From Methylovulum sp. (GTDB lineage: Bacteria > Pseudomonadota > Gammaproteobacteria > Methylococcales > Methylomonadaceae): a stretch of 14,422 nucleotides of DNA. Position numbers and translations under genes: made by a program. The stretch spans positions 1-14,422 of the forward strand of contig SCST01000478.1 in the NCBI GenBank assembly GCA_004299465.1, given 5' to 3'. The stretch's first letter is position 1; each line of letters starts with the position of its first letter. Shown one piece after another: positions 1-9,400 of the stretch. The notes below the pieces were generated by a model. The model saw nothing but the letters and a program-made list of their open reading frames with translations, was not told the origin of the DNA and ran no database searches.

Positions 1-383
1 CTCCATTCGGTAAAATCTTGTTTCAAATCAGCCAATAAATTGGTATCCCTCAATCCATATCCAAATTCATAGCCGCATAAGCCAGACGGAATCCGCTCCC
101 GGTAAAAACCAAAAATCGCCCTGGCTTTCAGATATTCCAAAAACTTTTTTGCCGAGGGTCGAGTTGCACTGTAACCTTTAATGGTACTATAAAATTTTCC
201 AAGTTTAATTTCATAGAGTTTATTTTCAATTGTTTTAAAGCCATCGAAAGCAACCTTACGCAATTCTATGTCCCTGTTTGGAAAGTCCGTAAACTCAGGC
301 TTATCAGCACATGTATTGTGGGCTATTGTATATACCGATTTACCACCCCTCCGACCGATCTGCTTCAAGTCACACGAACAACC
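1..383 (-). other. Region encoding the C-terminal toxin-like tip (PD-(D/E)xK-like, resembles DUF6310)
   Basis: This stretch encodes residues about 940 to 1066 of the transglutaminase-like protein. Visible landmarks are HNTCAD (961-966), FPNRD, FDGF (Asp986), LYEIK (Glu997, Lys999) and CGYEFGYGLRD (1042-1052). Asp followed eleven residues later by ExK after a hydrophobic strand is the signature of restriction-endonuclease-fold nucleases. The ordered set CAD / FP..D / FDxF / LxEIK / CGYxFxxG matches my memory of the uncharacterised family DUF6310, found at the ends of myxobacterial and other exoproteins. By hand count 143 of the first 360 bases are G or C, far below the 5' end of the gene, which suggests a separately acquired tip. 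Nuclease activity is inferred, not shown. Confidence 0.6.
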
Positions 384-3200
384 CTCATTCTCACCCGCTA
401 CCGCCACTTCCATCCCGAATAACGCCACCAAAATCCCTTGGAATGATGCCCTGACAATAGTGCCCGTAGCCGTTACGGCAGTCCCGATATAAGCTCCGGT
501 AGCCACTGCGATCTCGACCATTGCGATTTGCTGGAACGCATGAGCGATTCCGTCGCTATTGAAGTTAAAATCATCGTCGACCATCCAGCCGAACAAAAAC
601 GACCAAATCAAGGCAATGTCGGGTACCGTAACTTTAACTGGCTGCGAGGACCTCTGACATTCGTCATCGAAATTACCGCTCAATCCCCCGCTCACCCGAT
701 AATCCGCCGAACCGGTGTTGGGGTTGAGCATGATGTAGCCGCTGCCAGTCCAGGTACCGTTGGTCTGCCGGGATTGTGGAATGATGACTTCAAGTCCAGC
801 GTTCAGTGCGTTGTCGATATCGGTCATGACTTCAGGAGCGTGTTGCAAGGCCACACGGTTAGCGGCGATGTTACCGGCGGTCAGCCGATAGATAGGCATC
901 TGTTGCTCGTTTGCGAGTTGCAGTAGGCGCATAGTGTTCGATCCATGGCCTAGCGGCTTGGAAAATACTTCTTCAATCACCGCGCCTTCGGTGGAGGACA
1001 TCATCATTCCTGAATTCAAGACAAAGGTAGTGGCTTTTTTTCGATTACCATCCAAGGCCACTGCCGCTGTTCGTGAAAGTTTGATGTCGACTTGCCGGGA
1101 ATGATAGCTGGCCCGCCGGGGAACGCCAAAGTTGTAAATTACGCTGATGGGGGTTGCGAAAATTCCCACGGAAGGCAGGCGTACAGCAGCCACACCCTGT
1201 AAATGGGCAAAGAGCTTATCCTGGAAATCCTGCTGCGTCCAAAACACCTTGCTGGTGGCGAACATATTCCCCGCCGCCGTTCCGAGATCGTCACGGTCTT
1301 TGAGCGTTAGCCCGGCAAGCGGGGACTGCCCGGCGCCGTTGATCCCGATTTCCATGGCATCACCGGAAACAATTCGGAAAATAGCCGTTTTGGTTTTTCC
1401 TGTGACACCCAACGACACTTTGAGCAGCAAATCCTGGCCTATTTTGAGTCCGGTGCCTTCAGCCACAATGACACCATTGATCGCCAGTTGTGGCTTTACA
1501 TTCACCAAGTAAGCCGGGAATTCCTGGGCGCTTGCGTAGCTGTCCCATGTTGCCGCATCTTGAGCGGTTGCCGGTGCGTGCGCCAAATTAACGGAGCCGT
1601 ATCGAAGCGCCGTCAGGGAAATTTTCTTGCTTAACAAGAGACTGCCCTCTTCGCCATAGAGACCTTCGGTATACAGTTCGATCTGAGCCGTGACACGGGT
1701 GCTTTCGGTAAGCATAGGGGATTTGACTGCTTCCGCGATGACGGTGTAGGGTAAGGTTCCCGGCAAAAAGGGCAGCGCAAAAGCTGAAATCGCTCGACCG
1801 CCGATTATTTCTTCCAGGGTAAATTTGTCCGGGTTCGCCTCAAGCAGCGTAGATATTTTAGCCTGGACAGTTTCGACTGAAGTCGTCAACAAAGCAGTGT
1901 CGAACCCTGTAGACCAGGCGCCATCAGGTGCTTGAGTCGCGGACTGCATGTAGTTCGATACCACGGTAGCCATGTCCGCAGTAATATCACCCGGAATCAA
2001 CGATGGGATGTCCGAATACTGCTTAAAACTCGCATCCAGCGGCGTCCAGGTATCGCCAACTTTGTGCTTGGCCCCGCGCGACGGAATGTAATCGACAAAC
2101 GCTTCGACCCAGACATGTTCCAGCTTGAGGAACTTGATGACGCCGCCTTGGGTGATGCCGGTATTAGGGATGCCGCCTTGTCCAAGCAGCTCCAATGCCG
2201 CCATTGGATTAGTGACACCACCGACCCAGTTCATGACCTGGTCGGCGGGCGCCTGGATAGTGCCGTAGGCGTAGCGTGCCGGGATGTTTGCTGCTCGTAG
2301 CAGCGCGATTAAGAGACTGGCGGTGTCGAAGGCGTTGCCGCGCTGGGTCTGTAAGGTCAAATCGCTGCCTTGGATGGAGCCGTAGGTGGGCAGGAATTCG
2401 ATGCTGTTCCTGACCCAGTTGTAGATTTCGACGGGGTTGTTGTGCAGCGCGGCGGCTTGGTCTTTGATCGCTTGAGTCAATTGGACGTCTTCGGTTTCGG
2501 CCAGGTCTGCCGCTGTCGGTGTGGCACCGGGATCATTGGCGGCCAGCATACCCGGTAGGAGTTCATTCGCGGCCAGGCTCACCGGTTTTGGGGGATGCAC
2601 GATGTCTTCGAGTTCCTGCTTTTTTTCCTTGGGTGCGCGGACTTTGTCGCTGGGTGTGCTGAACGGCAGGTTATTTGGATCAAACGGCTGGTGTTTGCGG
2701 TGCTTTTGCGCTTTGTCCAAGAAGCTCGCCAGTTCCTTGAGTTGGCGCTGGACGCTGTTTTTGTCCCGGCGTTGATGGGCGTTTTTGAAGTCCTTGAGAT
2801 GCTGCTTTAATTGCTTCATCTTGGCGCGGTAGTCGGCCACGGCTTCGGCATGGCGTTGCTTGATCTCGGCCGGCAGCTGGTGGGCGTCCAGGTGTTTGCC
2901 GATGGCGGCGAATTCGGCTTCGGCTTGGCGTTGTTCGTCGTCCAGTTTCTCGGCGCGTTGCAGTAGTTGCGCTTCCTCTTTGCCGCTGTCTTCGTTGCGC
3001 TCGGCTTTGCCGCGGGCGCGTTGGGCGGTGTCGCGCAGTTCTTCCAGCGGGTTGGCTTCTGCCTTGACTGCCGCCGGGGCGGTGGCTGGGGTGGACTGTT
3101 CCAGCGCTACGGCAGCGGCCACCGCCGGGTACAGGGTCATCCACAGGAAGAAAAATAGGGTGATGCCGGATAGGCGGCGCAGGCTACGGTTGCCGAACAT
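1..3200 (-). CDS. Exported transglutaminase-like protein with C-terminal nuclease-like tip (partial, 3' end outside window)
   Basis: The frame from the ATG at 3200 is open to the left edge: 1066 codons and no stop. Residues 1-32 form a signal peptide (arginines, then a hydrophobic run, ending in PAVAAAVA). Residues 50-175 are charged Ala/Glu/Lys/Gln-rich helix, probably coiled coil. Residues about 240-400 form a transglutaminase-like domain: RGNAFDTASLLIALLRA, then IPARYAYGT, LEHVWVEAF (His362) and WTPLDASF (Asp389). Where active family members have the nucleophilic Cys there is Ala290, so it is probably not a working transglutaminase. Residues 400-840 are beta-rich, ending in a Gly-rich block (TGSGYIMLNPNTGSADYRVS). 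Residues 860-930 are hydrophobic. Residues about 940-1066 are a nuclease-like tip. Inferred role: exported carrier of a toxin domain, lying downstream of the giant exoprotein gene on the same strand. There are no YD/RHS repeats. ORF reality is near certain; the toxin role is inference. Confidence 0.9.
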   Translation of the reverse strand, partial: MFGNRSLRRLSGITLFFFLWMTLYPAVAAAVALEQSTPATAPAAVKAEANPLEELRDTAQRARGKAERNEDSGKEEAQLLQRAEKLDDEQRQAEAEFAAIGKHLDAHQLPAEIKQRHAEAVADYRAKMKQLKQHLKDFKNAHQRRDKNSVQRQLKELASFLDKAQKHRKHQPFDPNNLPFSTPSDKVRAPKEKKQELEDIVHPPKPVSLAANELLPGMLAANDPGATPTAADLAETEDVQLTQAIKDQAAALHNNPVEIYNWVRNSIEFLPTYGSIQGSDLTLQTQRGNAFDTASLLIALLRAANIPARYAYGTIQAPADQVMNWVGGVTNPMAALELLGQGGIPNTGITQGGVIKFLKLEHVWVEAFVDYIPSRGAKHKVGDTWTPLDASFKQYSDIPSLIPGDITADMATVVSNYMQSATQAPDGAWSTGFDTALLTTSVETVQAKISTLLEANPDKFTLEEIIGGRAISAFALPFLPGTLPYTVIAEAVKSPMLTESTRVTAQIELYTEGLYGEEGSLLLSKKISLTALRYGSVNLAHAPATAQDAATWDSYASAQEFPAYLVNVKPQLAINGVIVAEGTGLKIGQDLLLKVSLGVTGKTKTAIFRIVSGDAMEIGINGAGQSPLAGLTLKDRDDLGTAAGNMFATSKVFWTQQDFQDKLFAHLQGVAAVRLPSVGIFATPISVIYNFGVPRRASYHSRQVDIKLSRTAAVALDGNRKKATTFVLNSGMMMSSTEGAVIEEVFSKPLGHGSNTMRLLQLANEQQMPIYRLTAGNIAANRVALQHAPEVMTDIDNALNAGLEVIIPQSRQTNGTWTGSGYIMLNPNTGSADYRVSGGLSGNFDDECQRSSQPVKVTVPDIALIWSFLFGWMVDDDFNFNSDGIAHAFQQIAMVEIAVATGAYIGTAVTATGTIVRASFQGILVALFGMEVAVAGENEGCSCDLKQIGRRGGKSVYTIAHNTCADKPEFTDFPNRDIELRKVAFDGFKTIENKLYEIKLGKFYSTIKGYSATRPSAKKFLEYLKARAIFGFYRERIPSGLCGYEFGYGLRDTNLLADLKQDFTEW

Positions 3201-3209
3201 AGGGGATAT

Positions 3210-3217
3210 CTCTCTTT
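3210..3217 (-). promoter_or_regulatory. Probable ribosome binding site for the transglutaminase-like gene
   Basis: Read on the minus strand, AAAGAGAG ends nine bases before the ATG at 3200. It is a modest but plausible Shine-Dalgarno sequence. It supports that start, which also gives a complete signal peptide; the next in-frame ATG (residue 21) lies inside the hydrophobic core. No convincing -35/-10 pair was found in the spacer, so co-transcription with the upstream giant gene is possible. Confidence 0.5.
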
Positions 3218-3297
3218 AAGGGTTGTCTGGTTTTGGTGTGTGGCAAGGTTCGTTCAAAGGTGTTTCTTGTGCTTCTTTTTCAAAGGAAATCCTGTAG

Positions 3298-3314
3298 GGT
3301 AGGCTGCGCCTACC
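3298..3314. repeat. Perfect 7-bp stem, 3-base loop hairpin (REP-like)
   Basis: GGTAGGC-TGC-GCCTACC is a perfect inverted repeat with a three-base loop. On the plus strand it is followed by TTTT, but nothing transcribed from that strand is visible upstream. It looks like a dispersed extragenic palindrome and less like a terminator of the minus-strand genes. Confidence 0.5.
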
Positions 3315-3351
3315 TTTTCCGGCGTTCATGGGTTATCTGGGCCCCCCAAAA

Positions 3352-3368
3352 GGTATGCGGTGCGTACC
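3352..3368. repeat. Second hairpin of the same design, one G-T wobble
   Basis: GGTATGC-GGT-GCGTACC pairs over seven positions with one wobble and a three-base loop. It lies 54 bases from the first hairpin and has the same stem and loop lengths and related termini (GGTA...TACC), suggesting two diverged members of one short repeat family. Confidence 0.4.
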
Positions 3369-3463
3369 CGACTGGATACCCGTTTCCCGGCGGATATGAC
3401 GTCACGGGTGTTTCGACGGGCAGCGGAACGTGGCTACGCGGTGCCCGTGCCTTTATCGCTCAT

Positions 3464-6400
3464 TCAAGGTTTAGGTGTATTGCTCGTCAGTGCCAGCCGC
3501 CGCAGGGCTTCGTCGATGGCCTGGCGCACTTCGGCGGCATCGGGGCCGGTAATTTTGAGCAGGGCGTCGGCGCTCTTGAGCAGTTCTATCCGTGCCGTGT
3601 CGAGCTTGCCTTTGACGAGGGCTGCGGCGGCGAGCTGGGCGCTTTGGCGGACGCTCTGGTAGGCGCGGTTCGACTTAGCTAGGCTGTCCAGGCGGGTCAG
3701 CGCGGTGGCCAAAGACGGCGTGTCGGTCACCGGCAGCGTCAGGCTCAGGGTCGTGTAGGGGTCGTTACGGCTGCCGTCGGCGTGGATGCGCGCTTGTGCG
3801 GTGGACGTGCCGGTGGCGGGCAGGCGTGTCCAGGCTTGGCGTTCCAGGCTGTTGTTTGCGGCCAAGTCGTAAAGCCAGCGCAGGCTGCCGTCGGCTTGCA
3901 GGTCGGCTCCGACGGCGTCGTAGACCGTGGCGCCGCCGCTTAAGGCCAGATCGAGCCAACCGCCGACTTGCGGCCCAGCGTTGCGCAGGCGCAGTTGCAA
4001 AGCGATGACATCGCCTTGGCGGTATTCCGGCCATGGGCTCAGGTCATCGAGCAGGTTTAACAGTAGCCGGCTGAATTCGCCGATGCCGCCGGTTTCCTGC
4101 GGCGCGGCTTCGGCCGGGAGATCAAAGCTGAGGTAGGCCGTTTCGCCGCGTCCGTAGTGCTGGTGAGTCAGCGCGGGGCTGGAGGTCTTGTTGCGGACGT
4201 CGATCAATTGGCCGAGTACGCTAGTGGTTTGCGGGCGTATCCGGTTGACTTCGCGCGGCGCGGCGTAGCGTTGTTCGACGCCGTCATAGCCGGGCGCCGG
4301 TACGACCCGCACACCGTAGGCCTCGGTATGGCCCTGGTATTGCAGGCCCAGGACGCTGTCCAGCACGTTGTTACGCTGGTCGTGGTCGCCGCCAACCAAA
4401 AGCCCCAGGCCGTGGTTGACGGCTTCGCGCAGCTCTTTCTGCACGCTTTCGTCGAGCTTGACCTCTGCCGACAGCAGCGCGTGGAGGTTGTACGCGCCGC
4501 TGTGCAGGGCTTGTGTGTAGTCCTCGGCGCTGTCGACCAGGCTATAGGTCCAAGTGCCTGCTTGCAGGACATGGGCCAAGTAGTCGCGTTCTGACTGTTG
4601 GGTCTCGCAAGCATCGCTGTCTTCATGCCCGTTATCCTCTTCATCGCCAGACGAGTTGTCTTGGTTGTCGTCCTCTTGATTGTTGTCATTCTTGCTGTCT
4701 TGTTGGCGTTTTCGTGATGACGAATTGGTTTTGTCGTCGCCCTTGTTATCGTCTTCGTCATCGCTGTCATGCTCGTCGTCTTGTCGGCACACTTCATCCA
4801 GCGGATCGACCAGCACCAGCAAGCGTCCGTGCGCTTCGACTTCCAGCGTGCCGTGCAGGTTGATGACGGGCGTGGGCGCCGTGATCGTGACGGTAACGAC
4901 GGCGCTGTCGCACAGGGCCTCGTCGGGTGCCGGCAGGCAGACTCGATAGCTGAAAGTATCGACGCCGCTGTAGCCGACGAGCGGGCTATAGGTCGTGCTA
5001 CCATCAGTGTTGACTGTCGCCGTGCCGTGGCTGGGCGCGGTTGCCAGCGCATAGACCGCTCCGGACGGGATCAGGTCGTTATCGGCCAAGCTACCTATGA
5101 CCGGGGTGTCGGCGGCGGTGTTCAGGCTATCATCGATGGCGTCCGGGCCGACGGCGACCGTGACGGTCGCGGTATTGGTGGTTTGGCCCAGGTCGTCTTG
5201 TACCTGGTAGGCTGTGTGGCTGACGCCGCTGAAGACCGGATCCGGTGTAAAGACGATGCTGCCGTCGCTTTGGGCGACATACACGCCTTGGCCAGCCAGG
5301 CTGATTTGGCTATTGGGTTCCGCTGTGCTCGGGTCGAGGTCGAGCGTGGTTGGGATGAAAGCGGTTGCGCCGGGACCAAGCCGGTCGTTGGCGATGACGT
5401 CCAGCGTGACCGGGACGGCATGGACGGTGCTGATGCGGTCGTCGTTCGCGACCGAAGGGTCGCCGTCGACGGCAAAGTTCAGTGCGCTGAGTGCGACGAC
5501 GCCGACTTGGATATTCAGGCGACCATCGGCGTTGCTATCCGCGATGCCGACCTGGGTCTCGCCGGTAAAGCGCCAACCGTTGGCCAGGTTCGCTACGACG
5601 CTGTTTTCCTGTGTGGCCAGCAGCAAACTGAATGCGGCCAATGGTGGGACTTCCAGTTGGTAGCTGCCGTCGGTGGCCACCGGGGTGGTGGCAACGGCCA
5701 GGCCGTTGCCATCGATTACGGTGATGAAGCCTCCGCCGGCGTTGGTACCGGGTTCGCTGCCGTTACGGACTTGGTTGTGGTCGAGGTCGTGGAAGACTTG
5801 GCCGGATAAGGTGACCGAGGTCGGTGGGGCTACGGTGAGCCTCACTTGGGCGGTGGCGGCCCGGCCTAGGCTGTCGCGGATCAGGTAGTTGAGCGGCGCA
5901 ACGTCGCCGACCTGGTTGAGGGTGGGCGTGTAGCTAAGGCTGCCGTCCGCTTGTACCTGCCAGTCGCCCTCCGCTGTGGTTTGCGTCATTTCCACCGTGT
6001 CGGTGGCAGGATCGAGGTCGAGCGTGGCCGGATTCAGGACGCTACCCGGCTCGGCCCGGTCGTTGTTCGCCGGCGACAAGTTGAGCGGCGTATTGAACAG
6101 CGTAGCGGCGATATCGTCGCGTGCGCTCGGCAGTTGCGTCGGCAATACAACGATACGGACGGTTGCGCTTGTATTTAAGCCGCTGCTGTCGGCTACCGTG
6201 TAGTTTATTACGGCGTCGCCGGTAAAGGCCGCTGCCGGCATGTAAGTGACGGTGCCGTCGGCCTGGACTTGCCAATGGCCGGTGACGTTTACCCACTCGC
6301 TGTCCACCGCCGGGGTGTCGGGATAGAGGTCAATGCCGGTGGCCGCCAAGGTTTGGCCGCCACCGGCATGGTCGTTGTCGAGTATGGACAAGGCCAGCGG

Positions 6401-9400
6401 GATGTCGGTCCAGGTTGCGCCGCTGTCATCCAATGCGACAGGCGTTTGTCCGCCGCTGACGCTGATGCTGAGCGTGGATGTCGCCGTGTTGCCGAGGTCA
6501 TCGGCAATGGCGTAGGACAATTGGGCCAAGCCGCCGTAACCGGCGTTCGGCGTGAAGGTAACCGTGCCGTCAGTGTTGGCTTGCCAGAAACCCGCCGAGT
6601 CGGTTTTTACGGTTTCGATGGTTGCTGTGGATGGATCGAGGTCGAGCGAGGCCGGTTCCAGGTTTGCATTAGGCCCGGCTACATCGTTACCGATGACAGC
6701 CAAGGTGATAGCCGTATCGATCAGCGTCGCTCCTGCATCCGGATTGGCATGTGGGCGGTCGGTACTCAGGTCGCCGAACGGATTGGCAGGCCCCGTCACG
6801 GTCACTTTGATTTGGGCGCTGGCGGTTGTTTGTCCCAGGTCGTCGTGTACGCGATACGTCAGGCTGCTGACACCGCTGAAGCCCGGTTGCGGCGTGAAAC
6901 GGATAACGCCATCCGGTAGTGCCGTAAAGCGGCCTTCGCCGGGCAAAGTCGCTTCCGTGTCGAATGCCGGTGTCGCGGGATTAAGGTCAATGCTACCTGC
7001 AATCAGTTGCGTCGTGCCGACGCCCGGCCAGTCATTCGCCAGGACAGGCAGCAACACGGCTACGCCCTGGGTGGTGATGGCAGTGTCGTTGGCCGCCGCT
7101 GAGGGTGCGCCATCTATGCCGAAGTCGAGTGCGCCGACTGCCTTGATGCCTGTGGTCACGTCGAGACGGCCGTCAATGGCGGCATCCGCTGTGCCACCGA
7201 TAATTTCAGCGGTGTGACTCCAACCGGTCGGCAAGGCAGCGCTAGTGGCGTTGGCGCTATCGGCAATCACTAAGGTGTAATCGGCAAGGCCCGGTACGGT
7301 CAATTGATAGCCGCCATCCGCCTGTACCGGAGCGGTAGCGATCGCTGCGCCTTGGCTCAGGGCGGTGATCCAGGTGCTGCCAGCCGCGATGCCGGGTTCG
7401 TTGCCGATTTGCACCTGATTGTGGTCAAGGTCATGGAACACCGTGCCACTGAGGGTTATTTTCGGTACGACGGCCCGGAAGGCGGCATTCGCCAGTTCCT
7501 TGACGGTACCGTCAACCGTGGCGCGCAGCAGACAGGCGTAAGCGCCCGGCTTGAGCGCCGCCGTGTCGATCACGCGTTCGTGTTGCTCGCTTTGTTTGCC
7601 CGCCAAGGTCACGATACGCGGCTCTTCGGAGATGACGGTTTCGTTGTCCAGGTTGACCAGGACGCTGGTTAGCGGCAAGGCGTCGATGCCGACGGCCGAC
7701 TGATTGGTCACGCTTTCGCTACAGGTCACAGAAGTGCCGATGTCTACCGGGTTAGGCGCGACGCTGACGGTTCCGGTCAGGCCTTGCAGCGTGGTGCGAA
7801 CTACAGTGAACGTTTTTTGGAAACTATCCAGGATGACGCCGTCTTCGCTACGAGTAACGCTAACGTTTACGGTATAAACGCCGCCGGCAGCGTCTGCCAG
7901 CGGGAAGGCGAAACTGGCCGGGAGTGTACCTCCGGCTGCCAGTTCGCCGATAGTGGTGCTGCCGGTATAGATAGGCGTGCCATCGGGGGCGATAACGCTG
8001 ACGCTCATCGTAGTAGGTGCCAATAGCGCGTTGACGGCGGTATTGGTAATAGAGCCGTCCAGATGGACTTGATCCCAGCCGGCGTAGATCAGTTGGTCAG
8101 GGCTGAGCGTGTCGGCCAGCGTCGGCGCGTTGGCGTTAGTGACAATAGCGAACAGCGTGGAACCCGTGGCGACCACGGCGCCGCTGCCGTCGAGCAGTTT
8201 GGCTTGAAGCCGGTAGTCGCCGGTCAGGAATAGGCTGGTGTTCCATAGGGCCTGATAGGCGACCGTGGACAAGCCGGTCTGTTCGGTGACGGTGATTGCT
8301 GGCAAGTCTTGTACCGGAAAGCCGACGGCGTCGACGATGCCGAGCTGCAATTCCCCGCTGAAAGGCAGGATACCGCCGTTGCTGACATCGACGTTAATGT
8401 TGACCGGGGTTTGCGGCCCGTATTCGGCGGCATCCAGGCCGGATTGTATTTGCATCGCGGTGCTCGCCAGCACGCTCGGGATTGTCAGCGGAGTACGTAC
8501 TTTTTGACCCGCTACGAAACTGTTATGGAACTCGACAAAAGCGTCCTGGGCGATGGCACGGGTTTCATTTTCGCTCATGCCTTTCAGCAATAGGTCGAAT
8601 TGCAATTGGACGCCGCGGTTATCGACCTGGGTCAGGTTCCAGACATGCTCGAAGCTGCCGTTACCAAGGTCAGTAGATTGGTTCGGCGCCGGGTTCATGC
8701 CGGAGACATTAACGTCGCTACGGGTGATCAGGTGGACGTCGGCGTCGATACCGCCGCAAACGACCGGGAACGAGAAGATCTTGCCCTGGTTGAGGTCGGT
8801 CCAGATTAAAAGCCGTTGGCCGAAACGGTCGTAGAACAATACGTCCATATCGGATAGGGCAGGATCAAAGTCGGGACCGTACAGGACTTGGCGTTCCTCG
8901 CCGGTGTCGCCGATAATTTGCATCAGCGTATTCTCTTCCCCGCCTAGCTTGAACGGGTAATCGATCATGGGTGCGAACAACAGGTTATTGGAACAATCCG
9001 CGGTGACGTTAATGCCTTCGAACTCAAACAGTGCCTGGTTGTGGTATTCGGAATAGCGTTTACCGTCGGGACTGACGCGTAAGATCTTGTAGTAATTCCT
9101 CTTGATGCCGTCCTCATCCAGGTGTAGTCCCATGTTGCCTGTCAGGATATAGAAATAGCCATTGGCATCGATGGTGAGTCCCCTGGCATTCGTGATGCCG
9201 TTCCTGGTGACCAGCTCCACCCGCCCATCCGCGTGGATACGGGATAAGGCATTGGCAGCATCGACGACATAGAGCTGTCCGTCCGGGCCTATCGCCAAGC
9301 CTTTGACCGCACCACCCACAGTAGCCAGTGGCGTCACCGTGCCGTCCGGGGTGATTTTCAGTACAGTGGCGGCATTGGCGACGACACTGGAGTAGGAATA

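Larger units (their letters stand above)
3201..3463. other. Spacer between the two large genes, rich in short inverted repeats
   Basis: These 263 bases hold no supportable gene. They contain two compact hairpins of the same design (3298-3314 and 3352-3368) and a looser inverted repeat, ACGGGCA at 3416-3422 with TGCCCGT at 3442-3448, just after the giant gene's stop codon. The 3352-3404 part resembles dispersed intergenic repeats common in proteobacterial genomes. No inverted repeat is followed by a T-run in the direction of transcription, so I do not call a terminator here. Confidence 0.6.

Noticed and set aside
2680..3144. 154-codon minus-strand frame and overlapping plus-strand frames at 2860-3219
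   Set aside because: These are other-frame shadows of the N-terminal part of the transglutaminase-like protein. The real frame is open from 3200 to the window edge with a signal peptide and a continuous domain order.
3253..3286. Direct repeat TTCAAAGG at 3253-3260 and 3279-3286 as an operator pair
   Set aside because: Eight bases twice in a 263-base spacer is weak evidence, and it is not associated with a recognisable promoter.
4769..5809. Long plus-strand open frame (346 codons) antisense to the giant gene
   Set aside because: It lies wholly opposite well-supported coding sequence with clear domains; open antisense frames are expected from G+C-rich third positions. Its translation shows no recognisable domain. 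The same applies to the long plus-strand frames at 9528-10415 and 10133-11077.
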